NCBI GenBank assembly: GCA_947442095.1
Contig: CANEVG010000009.1
Location: forward strand, 1 to 21,470
Direction of reading: 5' to 3'
Origin: Sphingomonadaceae bacterium
GTDB lineage: Bacteria > Pseudomonadota > Alphaproteobacteria > Sphingomonadales > Sphingomonadaceae
Length of the DNA stretch: 21,470 nt
A program made the translations under genes and the position numbers. The first letter of the stretch is position 1. The number at the start of each line of letters is the position of its first letter. Shown here piece after piece: positions 7,370 through 15,852 of the stretch. The notes beneath the pieces were generated by a model. The model saw only the letters and a list, made by a program, of their open reading frames with translations, ran no database searches and was not told the DNA's origin.

Positions 7370-7792
7370 TCAGCCGACGATTTCTTCCGGCTTGAAGAAG
7401 TAGGCGATCTCGATCGCGGCGTTCTCGTCCGAATCCGAACCGTGCACGGTGTTGGCTTCGATCGATTCGGCCAGTTCCTTGCGGATCGTGCCGGGTTCGG
7501 CATTAGCCGGGTTGGTCGCGCCCATAATGTCGCGGTTGCGCTGCATGGCGTTCTCGCCTTCGAGCACCTGCACCACGACCGGGCCGGAGATCATGAACTC
7601 GACCAGATCATTGAAGAACGGACGCTCGCGGTGGACGGCGTAGAAGCCCTCTGCCTGCTCGCGGCTCATGTGGATGCGCTTGGAAGCGACGACGCGCAGG
7701 CCGGATTCTTCCAGCATCTTGACGACCGCACCGGTCAGGTTGCGGCGCGTGGCGTCGGGCTTGATGATCGAAAAGGTGCGGGTAACCGCCAT
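7370..7792 (-). CDS. ndk: Nucleoside-diphosphate kinase
   Basis: A 140-residue Ndk that equilibrates nucleoside di- and triphosphates through a phosphohistidine, in the cytosol. It starts with the family pattern TFSIIKPDATRRN (6-18) and ends the core with the active-site segment NTVHGSDS, where His117 is the phosphorylated residue. RPFFNDLVEFMISGPVVV (57-74), the conserved Arg-rich RNRDIMGATNP region (85-95) and overall length are typical. The ATG at 7792 has AAGGAA seven bases upstream. A promoter-like block lies within the 100-base spacer after holC, so ndk probably has its own transcript in addition to any readthrough. Confidence 0.97.
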   Translation of the reverse strand: MAVTRTFSIIKPDATRRNLTGAVVKMLEESGLRVVASKRIHMSREQAEGFYAVHRERPFFNDLVEFMISGPVVVQVLEGENAMQRNRDIMGATNPANAEPGTIRKELAESIEANTVHGSDSDENAAIEIAYFFKPEEIVG

Positions 7793-7852
7793 GAGATGTT
7801 CCTTGCTGCTTCTTTTTGGACCGGAATGGGCCTTGGTCTGCTGGGCCGCGCC

Positions 7853-7879
7853 CCTAGCGGGGAAATTGCTGCGCTGCAA
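7853..7879 (-). promoter_or_regulatory. Probable ndk promoter
   Basis: On the minus strand TTGCAG (7879-7874) is followed after 15 bases by GCTAGG (7858-7853) and then a GC-only stretch, GGCGCGGCC. GCTAGG plus the GC-rich tract closely copies the elements before purM and pdxA. Here it is about 60 bases before the ATG rather than next to it, with a normal ribosome-binding site downstream, which supports reading the motif as a promoter and not as part of translation initiation. The spacer is shorter than ideal. Confidence 0.4.
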
Positions 7880-7892
7880 GACGGAGAGGCAG

Positions 7893-8339
7893 CTAAGGCC
7901 CTTCGCGCCACTTGCCGCCGTCCTGCCGCCAATATTTGCGCTCCACCCCCTCGTGCGTGCCGAGCATGCGCCAGCAGCCGCGCGCGTCGTCGATGCGTTC
8001 GGGCGGAAACAGCAGGAAGACGCGCTCCGCCGGGTCCAAGCCTTCTGGCATATCGCGCCACACCCCGTCGGCCAGCGCGAGATAGCGCGCGCCGTTGGCG
8101 GGCTGCGCAGTTTGGGAGAGCAGGATCGGCTGGCGCGCGTCATGCGTCCCGCCCGCCATGCCATTGGCCAGAAACGTCTCGGGCTTGTGCGTCCACAGTA
8201 CCTCGCTGATCCGCACGAGCTGGTCTGCATCTTCCGAGACCACTAGGAGCCGCTCGCCCGCATCCAGCGTGCCTTGCGCAAGGCGCGGCAGCACAAGCTC
8301 GGCGGGATCGCGCGACAGCTGGTAGAAATCGACGCGCAT
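7893..8339 (-). CDS. holC: DNA polymerase III chi subunit
   Basis: A 148-residue HolC, the clamp-loader accessory subunit that links the polymerase III holoenzyme to single-strand binding protein. It starts MRVDFYQLSRDPAE and has the family's order of elements: LPRLAQGTLDAGERLLVV (17-34), a LWTHKPETFLANG segment, and DGVWRDMPEGLDPAERVFLLFPPE before the C-terminal helix with YWRQDGGKW. Length matches E. coli (147). The ATG overlaps the stop of the DUF2256 gene as TGATG, so translation is probably coupled. A longer frame open upstream is the DUF2256 region read out of frame. pepA-holC adjacency is common in proteobacteria, which strengthens both calls. Confidence 0.92.
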   Translation of the reverse strand: MRVDFYQLSRDPAELVLPRLAQGTLDAGERLLVVSEDADQLVRISEVLWTHKPETFLANGMAGGTHDARQPILLSQTAQPANGARYLALADGVWRDMPEGLDPAERVFLLFPPERIDDARGCWRMLGTHEGVERKYWRQDGGKWREGP

Positions 8340-8506
8340 CAGGCCGCGCCCTCGCGGGGCTTTGGGCCTTTGCCGCTGCGGCAGCGATCCGAACAGAACT
8401 TCACATTGTCCCAGTCGCGCTCCCACTTCTTGCGCCACGTGAAGGGAAGGCCGCAGGCGGCGCAGAGCTTGCTCGGCAAGTCCGCCTTACGGCGCATCTT
8501 CGGCAT
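8339..8506 (-). CDS. DUF2256 domain-containing zinc-finger-like protein (55 aa)
   Basis: A short gene filling the space between pepA and holC. The protein has 55 residues, with LCAACGLPFTWRKKWERDW (14-32) followed by VKFCSDRC. Its four cysteines, Cys15, Cys18, Cys38 and Cys42, are spaced as a probable zinc site, C-x2-C-x19-C-x3-C, and the flanks are rich in Lys and Arg. This matches DUF2256, a family of tiny proteins with no established role. The ATG shares one base with the pepA stop (TGATG), and its own stop shares one base with the holC ATG, so the three genes form a coupled chain. The basic charge and context hint at nucleic-acid or replisome contact, which is inference only. Confidence 0.88.
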   Translation of the reverse strand: MPKMRRKADLPSKLCAACGLPFTWRKKWERDWDNVKFCSDRCRSGKGPKPREGAA

Positions 8507-9975
8507 CAGGCCTCCAACACGTCGCGCACGTAGCGATCAAGCAGCCGCACGCCAAAGCCCGTCGCGCCCTTGTCATGCGTGGCGCCGGACTTTTCGACCC
8601 ACACCGTACCCGCGATATCCAGATGCGCCCATGCCACCCCCCTGTCGACAAAGCGCTGGATGAACTGTGCCGCGGTGATCGACCCGCCATAGCGCGGCCC
8701 CACGTTTTTCATGTCGGCAATCGGGCTGTCGATCAGCTTGTCGTAGGCAGAGCCGAGCGGGAAACGCCACAGGCTGTCGCCGCTGGCCTTGCCGGCTGCA
8801 TCGAGTTGGCTGGCGAGGAGATCGTCGTTGCTGAACATGCCGGCATGCTCGTGGCCCAGCGAGACGATGATCGCGCCGGTCAGCGTCGCGAGATCGACGA
8901 TGGTGACGGGGCTGTACTGTTTCTGCACCCAGGTGACCGCATCGCACAGCACCAACCGCCCTTCCGCATCGGTGTTGATCACTTCGATGGTCTGGCCCGA
9001 CATCGAGGTGACAACATCGCCCGGGCGCTGCGCATTGCCATCGGGCATGTTTTCAACCAGCCCGCAAACACCGATCACGTCGGCTTGCGCTTTGCGCCGC
9101 GCCAGCGTGAGCATCGTGCCCGCCACCGCTGCTGCGCCGCCCATGTCCCACTTCATGTCTTCCATGCCGGCGGCCGGCTTGATCGAGATGCCGCCGGTGT
9201 CGAAGGTCACGCCCTTGCCGACGAACGCGGTCGGCTGCGCGCCGGCCTTGCCCTTCCAGCGCATCGCCAGAATGCGCGGTTCCCGCACCGAGCCTTGCGA
9301 CACGCCCAGCAGCGCACCCATCCCGAGCGCGGTCATCTCGGCCTTGTCTAGCACCACGATCTCCACCCCGGAGCCTTCCAGCCGCGCCAGGCAGCGCGCG
9401 ACGAAGCTTTCGGGATAGATCACGTTGGCTGGTTCGGTGACGAGCTCGCGCGTGAACTCGACGCCTTCGGCCACCGCGCTTTCGGTTTCCCAATGCGCCT
9501 CGGTGCCTTCGGGTGCGCCGATAGCCACGATCCTTGCCAGCGAGGGCTTCTGATCATCCGTCAGCTTGGTGCGGTAGATATCATGCCGCCAGGCGCGCAG
9601 CCGGGCGGCCAGCAGCACCGACGCGGCCTCTTCTGCCGTCAGCCCACTCGTCGAAAAGTCGATAGCCAGCGCCGTCTCTCCCGAGGTGAGGTACTTCGCC
9701 GTCAGCGCGCCACCTGCACGTTCCAGCGTAGCCCGGCGCCCGGCACCGCCCAGTTCCCCGATCCCGGCAAATGCAAGGCGGGCCACGCCATCACCTGCAG
9801 GCGCGAACACTTCGAACAACTGGCCCGGCTTGCCAGTAAAGCGCGCCGCCGCTGCGGCCCCGCGCACCAGCAGGTCTGCATCCGCGGCAAGGGCATCCTG
9901 CGCAACAAGGCTAGCGACAAGACGGGGGTTGCCATCAGTATTGGGCGATGCGGTTGCGGCGAATTCGATGATCAT
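8506..9975 (-). CDS. pepA: Leucyl aminopeptidase (M17 family)
   Basis: A 489-residue cytosolic M17 metallo-aminopeptidase that removes N-terminal residues from peptides. The di-metal site matches E. coli PepA with a constant offset of 16: Lys254, Asp259, Lys266, Asp277, Asp336, Glu338 and Arg340, lying in GKGVTFDTGGISIKP and in the family signature NTDAEGRL (334-341). The N-terminal macro-like domain (1 to about 160) is less conserved, as usual. The ATG at 9975 has AGGAG six bases upstream; a longer frame runs through lptD's 5' end and is rejected. It is divergent from lptD with a 101-base spacer and leads the pepA-DUF2256-holC chain. Whether it also has the DNA-binding role of E. coli PepA (XerA) cannot be told. 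Confidence 0.97.
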   Translation of the reverse strand: MIIEFAATASPNTDGNPRLVASLVAQDALAADADLLVRGAAAAARFTGKPGQLFEVFAPAGDGVARLAFAGIGELGGAGRRATLERAGGALTAKYLTSGETALAIDFSTSGLTAEEAASVLLAARLRAWRHDIYRTKLTDDQKPSLARIVAIGAPEGTEAHWETESAVAEGVEFTRELVTEPANVIYPESFVARCLARLEGSGVEIVVLDKAEMTALGMGALLGVSQGSVREPRILAMRWKGKAGAQPTAFVGKGVTFDTGGISIKPAAGMEDMKWDMGGAAAVAGTMLTLARRKAQADVIGVCGLVENMPDGNAQRPGDVVTSMSGQTIEVINTDAEGRLVLCDAVTWVQKQYSPVTIVDLATLTGAIIVSLGHEHAGMFSNDDLLASQLDAAGKASGDSLWRFPLGSAYDKLIDSPIADMKNVGPRYGGSITAAQFIQRFVDRGVAWAHLDIAGTVWVEKSGATHDKGATGFGVRLLDRYVRDVLEA

Positions 9976-10040
9976 CAATGGCTCCTGCCCGAAAAGCGGC
10001 ACGCGCGGCGGCCAAGATTGGCCGATTGCGAAATGTGGGT

Positions 10041-10069
10041 TTGCAGTTAAGCGGCGCGGGTGCGATAGG
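10041..10069 (+). promoter_or_regulatory. Probable lptD promoter
   Basis: TTGCAG (10041-10046) and GATAGG (10064-10069) are separated by exactly 17 bases. The -10-like hexamer ends seven bases before the lptD ATG, so transcription would start at or next to the A of the ATG, giving a leaderless or almost leaderless mRNA. There is no usable ribosome-binding site in those seven bases (CAAGGCC, with AAGG too close). Confidence 0.45.
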
Positions 10070-10076
10070 CAAGGCC

Positions 10077-12383
10077 ATGCAAACCGCCGCGCGGCCGCTG
10101 CCGCAAGCCTTTCTCCGATGCTTGCGGCTGCTTTTTGTTGCGCCGATCCGGCCGGTTTTGGCTGGAATTGGGGTTGCTTCGCTTTGCAGCCTGCCAGTCG
10201 CCGCTCCCGCCGCCGCGCAAGGCGGCCCAGCTCCAGTCGAGGCTGCGCCCCAAGAGGCAAGCACGGCGCAGGACCTGCGCTTCCAGGCCGACCGCGTGAC
10301 CTATGGCGGCGATGCCGATACCTTGACCGCCACTGGCAATGTCGTGCTGCGGCGGGCCGAACAGACCGTGCGGGCCGATGTTGTGACATGGGACCGCAAG
10401 ACCGGGGTGATCGAAGCTGTCGGCAATATCCGCTTCGTCGATGATGCCGGAAACGTTCTCTACACCGGCAAGGTCGAGTTGACCGATGCGCTGAAAGCCG
10501 GAGCCATCGCCGACATGCTCCTGGTGATGCGGCAGGGCGGCAGGCTGGCGGCAAATCGCGGCGAACGCGGCGCCAATGGCAATCTGGTGCTGCATGGTGC
10601 CGCCTTCTCAGGCTGCGCGTTCGAAACCGAAGACGGCTGCCAGAAACGGCCAAGCTGGGAAGTCACCGCGGTTCAGGTCACCTACGATGCGGCGGAGCAG
10701 CGCGTCCGCTACAAGGGGGCCCTGCTCCGCGTGTTCGGCGTGCCGCTGCTGCCGCTACCGGGGCTGGCCCACACGTCCGATTTCCGTGCGGAGAGCGGCC
10801 TGCTGATCCCCGATCTGCGCTTCAGCGCAGCCAACGGCGCGGAAATCAACGAAACCTACTATTGGCGGCTGGCCAACAATAAGGATCTCGCGGTTACCGG
10901 CTACGCCTATACCGCCGCGCTGCCGATGGTCTCGGCCCGCTACCGGCAGCTGACCGGCAAGGGCGCCTATCAGTTGACTGGATACCTTACGCGCAGCGCG
11001 CGCATCAATGTCGGCAGCGATGTCCTGCCGGGTGACAATCCGCAGGAGCAGGTGTTTCGCGGCTATCTCGAGGCCAATGGCCGCTTCCAGCTGTCCGATG
11101 CGTGGAGCCTCACCGGATTTGGCCGCTATGCCAGCGACCGTACGTTCCTGCGCCGCTATGATATCAGCCGGGATGACCGTCTGCGCTCGAGCATCAATCT
11201 CGAGCGGATCGACCAGTCCAGCTATTTCAGCCTGGCCGGCTGGGCGGTGCAGACCATGCGGCGCGGCGATCGTCAGGGACTGATCCCGGTCGCGCTGCCC
11301 GCGCTCGAATATCGCCGCCGCATTGTCCCGCCGGCCATTGGCGGCACGCTCGAGCTCGCGGTCAATTCGCTCGCGCTGACGCGTTCAGACGGTCAGAATA
11401 CCCAGCGCGCCTTTGCCAAGGCGCAGTGGGACCTGCGCACGATCACCGGCTTCGGACAGGAAGTGACGCTGACCGGGCTGGTGCGCGGCGATGTCTATCA
11501 CAGCACCGGCAACCAGCTCACCAGCACGCTGCTCTATCGCGGCAATCCGGGCTGGCAGGCGCGCGGCATCGCCACGGCTGCGGTCGACATGAAATGGCCG
11601 CTGATCGGCAGCGCGTTAGGCGGCACGCAAGTGTTCACTCCGCGCGTCCAGATCGTGGCCAGCCCCAAAGTCCGCAACCTCGCTATCCCCAACGAGGATT
11701 CCCGCTCGGTCGAACTGGAGGATTCCAACCTTTTCGCGCTCAACCGCTTTCCGGGCTACGACCGGATCGAGGACGGGGCGCGCGTGACCTATGGCGCGGA
11801 CTGGCAGCTCACGCGTCCCGGCTGGCGGATCATGACCAACGTCGGCCAGAGCTACCGGCTCTCTACGCAGCAGACCCTGCTGCCCGATGGGACCGGGCTA
11901 TCCGCACGGTTGTCCGATGTGGTCGGCCGCACGTCGCTGCGGTTTCGCGATGTGGTGCAATTCACGCACCGTTTCCGGCTCGACAAAGACGGGTTCAAGC
12001 TGCGCCGCAATGAATTCGATGCCACGATCGGCAATCACCGTACTTATGCCGAAGTTGGCTACCTCAAGCTCAACCGCGACATTTCCAGCAGCTTCGAGGA
12101 CTTGCGCGACCGCGAAGAGGTGCGCGTTTCGGGCCGCGTCGCGTTTGCCCGGCGCTGGTCTGTGTTCGGCTCGGCCGTGGTCAATCTCACCCGGCTCGCC
12201 GATGATCCGACCGGGACTTCGAACGGCTTCCAGATGCTGCGCCACCGGCTCGGTTTTGCTTATGCCGACGATTGCCTCGATCTCGCGCTCACCTGGCGGC
12301 GGGACTACATCACGACAGGCGACGCGACCAGGGGCAGCACAGTTCAGTTCAACTTTTCGCTGCGGGGCCTTGGCGTGCGCTGA
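10077..12383 (+). CDS. lptD: LPS-assembly protein LptD
   Basis: A 768-residue outer-membrane protein that, with LptE, inserts lipopolysaccharide into the outer leaflet. A signal peptide covers about residues 1-48 (hydrophobic VLAGIGVASLCSL, then APAAAQ). An OstA/LptA-like domain follows from about residue 66: LRFQADRVTYGGDADTLTA, NVVLRR, GNIRF and LYTGKVELT. From about 250 the sequence alternates as in a large beta barrel and ends FNFSLRGLGVR. The mature protein has only three cysteines (Cys180, Cys188, Cys733), against four in E. coli. The ATG at 10077 gives a sensible signal peptide and has the promoter-like pair just upstream. It is the first gene of lptD-surA-pdxA-rsmA; 188 bases separate it from surA, where I see no clear terminator. 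Confidence 0.94.
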   Translation: MQTAARPLPQAFLRCLRLLFVAPIRPVLAGIGVASLCSLPVAAPAAAQGGPAPVEAAPQEASTAQDLRFQADRVTYGGDADTLTATGNVVLRRAEQTVRADVVTWDRKTGVIEAVGNIRFVDDAGNVLYTGKVELTDALKAGAIADMLLVMRQGGRLAANRGERGANGNLVLHGAAFSGCAFETEDGCQKRPSWEVTAVQVTYDAAEQRVRYKGALLRVFGVPLLPLPGLAHTSDFRAESGLLIPDLRFSAANGAEINETYYWRLANNKDLAVTGYAYTAALPMVSARYRQLTGKGAYQLTGYLTRSARINVGSDVLPGDNPQEQVFRGYLEANGRFQLSDAWSLTGFGRYASDRTFLRRYDISRDDRLRSSINLERIDQSSYFSLAGWAVQTMRRGDRQGLIPVALPALEYRRRIVPPAIGGTLELAVNSLALTRSDGQNTQRAFAKAQWDLRTITGFGQEVTLTGLVRGDVYHSTGNQLTSTLLYRGNPGWQARGIATAAVDMKWPLIGSALGGTQVFTPRVQIVASPKVRNLAIPNEDSRSVELEDSNLFALNRFPGYDRIEDGARVTYGADWQLTRPGWRIMTNVGQSYRLSTQQTLLPDGTGLSARLSDVVGRTSLRFRDVVQFTHRFRLDKDGFKLRRNEFDATIGNHRTYAEVGYLKLNRDISSSFEDLRDREEVRVSGRVAFARRWSVFGSAVVNLTRLADDPTGTSNGFQMLRHRLGFAYADDCLDLALTWRRDYITTGDATRGSTVQFNFSLRGLGVR

Positions 12384-12571
12384 CCCGGGCTTCCGGCGGT
12401 TTTCCTCCGTTTTGCTTTCATCACCGTTGCAATCGGGCTATCGCAGCGTCACTCACCTCGGGTTAAGCTGGGAAACGCCAAGGTTGCCTGGTGGAAACGT
12501 GCCAAAGCCAGATACGATACGGGCGGTTTCATGCCGCACGAGCGGACATATCACAGGACCATCTGATTGCC

Positions 12572-13960
12572 ATGAAGACCCGGTTTCGTCTGCTCTCCAT
12601 CTCCGCGCTTACTCTTGGCGGCCTTGTTCTGGTTGGCACATTGGCCACTTCGGCGCTCAGCGCACAGACCCTGCTCGATCCGGTTGACGGGTCGCTGTCG
12701 TCTCCTGCAGCGACGGGTGGTCCGCTCAATCTTCCCGCCAATCCCACCATATTCGGCAAGGTCGATCCGCACTTGCGCCGTGCCACGGCCATCGTGAACG
12801 GTGAGATCGTCACGGGCACCGATGTCGACCAGCGCCTTGCGCTCATCGTCAGCGCCAACGGCGGCAAGGTCCCGCCCGAGGAACTGGAGCGCCTGCGTCT
12901 GCAGGTGCTGCGCAACCTGATCGATGAGACGCTGCAGATCCAGGAAGCCAAGGCTGCCACGATCGAGATCGACGACGAAGAGGTGATGCAGACCTTCAAC
13001 CGCGTCGCGCAGCAGAATTTCGGTCAGAACCCCGCCGCACTCGAAAAGTACCTCACCGGCATCGGTTCCTCATCCGCTTCGCTTAAGCGCCAGATCAAGG
13101 GCGAGCTTGCCTGGCAGCGCCTGCTGCGCCGCAACGTTCAGCCATTCATCAACATCTCGGACGGCGAGGTGCGCGAAATGATGGACCGCCTTAAGGCTGC
13201 CAAGGGCACCGAGGAATACCGCATAGGTGAAATCTACCTCTCCGCGACGGACGAGACCAAGCCGCAGGTCTTCGCAAATGCGCAGAAGATCATGGAGCAA
13301 CTCAAGGGCGGCGGCAGCTTCGTTGCCTATGCGCGGCAGTATTCCGAAGCCTCGACCGCAGCGGTAGGCGGTGATCTCGGCTGGATCAAGCTCGCCCAGC
13401 TTCCGGCCGAGCTTTCCATTCCAGCCGCATCGATGAGCGCCGGGCAGCTGGCGGGGCCGATCGAATTGCGCGCCGGCTATTCGATCCTCTACCTCATCGA
13501 CAAGCGCCAGGTGCTCACCGCCGATCCGCGCGACGCACTGCTCAGCCTCAAGCAGATCTCGATCTCCTTCGCCAAGGGCACCACCGAGAAGGACGCTGCG
13601 GCCAAGGCCGCTGCCTTCGCCAAGATGACCACGGACATCCGCGGCTGCGGTGCCGCCGAAGCGGCTGCCGCACCGATGGGCGCGCAAGTCGTCGCCAACG
13701 ACCAGATCCGCGTGAAGGATCTACCGGCCGCCCTTCAGGAGACGATGCTCAAGCTCTCGGTGGGCGAAACCACCCCGCCCTTCGGCTCGATCGAGGACGG
13801 CGTGCGCGTACTTATGCTGTGTGGCCGCGATGATCCCAAGGTCGAATCTGGCCCGAACTTCGAGCAGCTGCAATCGCAGATGGAAGACGACCGGGTGAAC
13901 AAGCGCGCGCAAACCTACCTGCGCGATCTTCGCCGGGATGCCGTGATCGAGTACAACTGA
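12572..13960 (+). CDS. surA: Periplasmic chaperone / peptidyl-prolyl isomerase SurA
   Basis: A 462-residue exported protein. The signal peptide is MKTRFRLLSISALTLGGL and onwards, cut near ALSAQ (about 28-32). The chaperone N-domain begins at ATAIVNGEIVTGTDVDQRLA (71-90), followed by a helical region. One recognisable parvulin domain lies at about 215-313 (EYRIGEIYLS, AYARQYSEA, GGDLGWIKLAQLP, GYSILYLID). A second, more degenerate one lies at about 322-420 (LKQISISFAKG, LPAALQETMLKLSVGETTPPF, VRVLMLCGR). The family escorts outer-membrane proteins, LptD among them, to the barrel assembly machinery, which explains its position after lptD. The ATG at 12572 gives a proper signal peptide; the ribosome-binding site is weak (AGGA about 12 bases away). 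Confidence 0.93.
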   Translation: MKTRFRLLSISALTLGGLVLVGTLATSALSAQTLLDPVDGSLSSPAATGGPLNLPANPTIFGKVDPHLRRATAIVNGEIVTGTDVDQRLALIVSANGGKVPPEELERLRLQVLRNLIDETLQIQEAKAATIEIDDEEVMQTFNRVAQQNFGQNPAALEKYLTGIGSSSASLKRQIKGELAWQRLLRRNVQPFINISDGEVREMMDRLKAAKGTEEYRIGEIYLSATDETKPQVFANAQKIMEQLKGGGSFVAYARQYSEASTAAVGGDLGWIKLAQLPAELSIPAASMSAGQLAGPIELRAGYSILYLIDKRQVLTADPRDALLSLKQISISFAKGTTEKDAAAKAAAFAKMTTDIRGCGAAEAAAAPMGAQVVANDQIRVKDLPAALQETMLKLSVGETTPPFGSIEDGVRVLMLCGRDDPKVESGPNFEQLQSQMEDDRVNKRAQTYLRDLRRDAVIEYN

Positions 13961-14001
13961 TCAGGGAAGGCACTTCGCGCTGCGTTCGGTGGGCGCAATC
14001 T

Positions 14002-14007
14002 GCTAAG
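14002..14007 (+). promoter_or_regulatory. -10-like element GCTAAG before pdxA
   Basis: GCTAAG followed by GCCGCGCC abuts the pdxA ATG with eight bases between, nearly identical to the arrangement before purM. No ribosome-binding site is visible. The -35 region at 17 bases is poor (GCTGCG). It suggests that pdxA-rsmA can be transcribed from its own start in the 55-base gap after surA. Confidence 0.33.
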
Positions 14008-14015
14008 GCCGCGCC

Positions 14016-15026
14016 ATGACCGTGCAACTCCCTCTCGCTATCAGCCTCGGCGATCCCGCCGGGGTCGGCCCGGAGCTGATCGCCGCCGCTTGGGGACAGC
14101 GTGAGGGCGAGGCGCTGCCGCCGTTCTTTGCTGTCGGAAGCCGCGCGGTGATCGAAGCTGCCGCCCGTTCACGCGGGCTCGATATCCCGGTCATCGCGAT
14201 CAGCGCGCCGGACGAGGCGCTCGCCGTGTTCCCGCACGCGCTCCCGGTGCTCGAGGTTGGTAGCTGCACCTATACTCCGGGCGTGCCCGATGATGCCGGA
14301 GCGGAACTCGCGCTGCGTTCCCTTGAAGCCGCGACTGGCCTCGTAAAGCAAGGCGCCGCTGCCGCGCTCGTCACCGGCCCCATCGCCAAGATCCGCCTGG
14401 CCCGCATCGGCTTCAGCCAGCCGGGGCAGACCGAATTCGTGGCAGAAGCCTGCGGGATCACACCGGAAAACGCGGTGATGATGCTCGCCGGACCAAATCT
14501 GCGCGTCGTACCGATCACCGTCCATGTCGCGCTGCGCGATGTTCCGGGCCTGCTCTCGATCGAGCTGATACGTGCGCGCTCCGCCATTGCCGCTGCCGCG
14601 CTGTGCCGCGATTTCGGGGTCGAAAACCCCCGCCTCGCGCTCGCCGGGTTAAACCCGCACGCGGGCGAGGAGGGCCGCATAGGCAGCGAGGACAGCGACT
14701 TGATCGCCGCCGCCGTGGCCCTGCTGCGCGAGGCCGGGATCAATGCGCGCGGACCGCTTCCGGCAGACACCATGTTCCACGCCGAGGCGCGCGCCACTTA
14801 TGACGCGGCGATCTGCATGTACCACGATCAGGCGCTCATCCCGATCAAGGTGCTTGATTTCGACGAGGGCGTGAATGTCACGCTCGGCCTGCCCATCGTG
14901 CGCACCTCGCCCGATCATGGCACCGCCTTCGGCATCGCCGGAAAGGGCACCGCTCGCCCCGGTGCAACCATCGCCGCGATCCGCATGGCCGGGGAATGCG
15001 CCGCGCGTAGAGCCGCCACAGGATGA
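14016..15026 (+). CDS. pdxA: 4-hydroxythreonine-4-phosphate dehydrogenase
   Basis: A 336-residue PdxA, which oxidises 4-phosphohydroxy-L-threonine with NAD in the DXP-dependent route to pyridoxal 5'-phosphate. The N-terminal SLGDPAGVGPEL (10-21) and VTGPIAK (119-125) are conserved. The three metal-binding histidines appear as His170 (ITVHVALRDVP), His215 (GLNPHAGE) and His270 (MYHDQALIPIKVL), a constant offset of four from E. coli. TLGLPIVRTSPDHGTAF (289-305) closes the active-site signature. The stop overlaps the rsmA start as ATGA, so the two are translated together. It could in principle be the related PdxA2 of other pathways, but position in lptD-surA-pdxA-rsmA makes the biosynthetic enzyme the better call. 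Confidence 0.95.
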   Translation: MTVQLPLAISLGDPAGVGPELIAAAWGQREGEALPPFFAVGSRAVIEAAARSRGLDIPVIAISAPDEALAVFPHALPVLEVGSCTYTPGVPDDAGAELALRSLEAATGLVKQGAAAALVTGPIAKIRLARIGFSQPGQTEFVAEACGITPENAVMMLAGPNLRVVPITVHVALRDVPGLLSIELIRARSAIAAAALCRDFGVENPRLALAGLNPHAGEEGRIGSEDSDLIAAAVALLREAGINARGPLPADTMFHAEARATYDAAICMYHDQALIPIKVLDFDEGVNVTLGLPIVRTSPDHGTAFGIAGKGTARPGATIAAIRMAGECAARRAATG

Positions 15027-15844
15027 CCGATCTCCCCCCGCTGCGCGAAGTCGTCCAGCGCCATGGCCTCATCGCCACCAAGGCCTTGGGCCAGAACTTC
15101 CTGTTCGACGAACAGCTCCTCAGCCGCATCACGCTCGTCCCTGGCGACCTGAACGGCGAAAACGTCCTCGAAGTCGGCCCCGGCCCTGGCGGCCTTACTC
15201 GCGCGCTCCTGCGCCGCGGCGCCCGCGTCACTGCCATCGAAATGGACAGCCGCTGCCTTCCCGCGCTCGCCGAACTCGCGGAGGCTTTTCCCGGCCAGCT
15301 CACCGTGATCGAGGGCGACGCCACCAAGATCGCGCCCGAAACGCTCTTCGATGCCCCATGGCACGTCGCCGCCAACCTGCCCTACAACGTCGGCACTGCG
15401 CTCTTCGTCGGCTGGCTCTCGGGCCCAAACTGGCCGCCACCATGGCGAAGCCTCACCCTGATGTTCCAACAGGAAGTCGCCGAACGCATCGTAGCCCCTC
15501 CCGGCAGCGACGCCTACGGCCGCCTTGCCGTCCTCGCCCAGTGGCGCAGCGCCCCCCGAATCGCCATGCGCGTCCACCGCAGCGCCTTCACCCCGCCGCC
15601 CAAAGTCATGTCCGCGATCATCCACGTCGTGCCCAAGGCGATGCCCGAAGGCGTCTCCCCCCGCATGCTCGAACGCGTAACCGAAGCCGCCTTCGGCCAA
15701 CGCCGAAAAATGCTGCGCCAATCGCTCAAAGGGTTGCCGGGGGCTTTGGATGCTCTGGAAAGACTGGGCATAGACCCCCAGCGCCGCGCGGAAACGCTGG
15801 ATGTGGCCGACTTCGTCGCGATTGCGCGGTTGTTGACGAAGTAA
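15023..15844 (+). CDS. rsmA: 16S rRNA (adenine1518/1519-N6)-dimethyltransferase
   Basis: A 273-residue RsmA/KsgA that dimethylates two adjacent adenosines in helix 45 of 16S rRNA late in 30S assembly. The S-adenosylmethionine site is visible in KALGQNFLFDE (20-30) and VLEVGPGPGGLTRALL (48-63), with the acidic IEMDSR after the next strand, and the catalytic NLPYNV (118-123). The C-terminal helical domain has the family's PPKVMSAII and FGQRRKMLRQSLKGL segments. It overlaps pdxA by four bases (ATGA). Length and motifs are complete, and nothing suggests an Erm resistance enzyme. It is the last gene of the lptD operon; apaG/apaH, which follow in enterobacteria, are absent here. Confidence 0.96.
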   Translation: MTDLPPLREVVQRHGLIATKALGQNFLFDEQLLSRITLVPGDLNGENVLEVGPGPGGLTRALLRRGARVTAIEMDSRCLPALAELAEAFPGQLTVIEGDATKIAPETLFDAPWHVAANLPYNVGTALFVGWLSGPNWPPPWRSLTLMFQQEVAERIVAPPGSDAYGRLAVLAQWRSAPRIAMRVHRSAFTPPPKVMSAIIHVVPKAMPEGVSPRMLERVTEAAFGQRRKMLRQSLKGLPGALDALERLGIDPQRRAETLDVADFVAIARLLTK

Positions 15845-15852
15845 CCTCCCGC

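Noticed and set aside
9978..10076. In-frame upstream extension of lptD
   Set aside because: It would put a charged stretch before the signal peptide and overlap the promoter-like pair; the ATG at 10077 gives a normal exported N-terminus.
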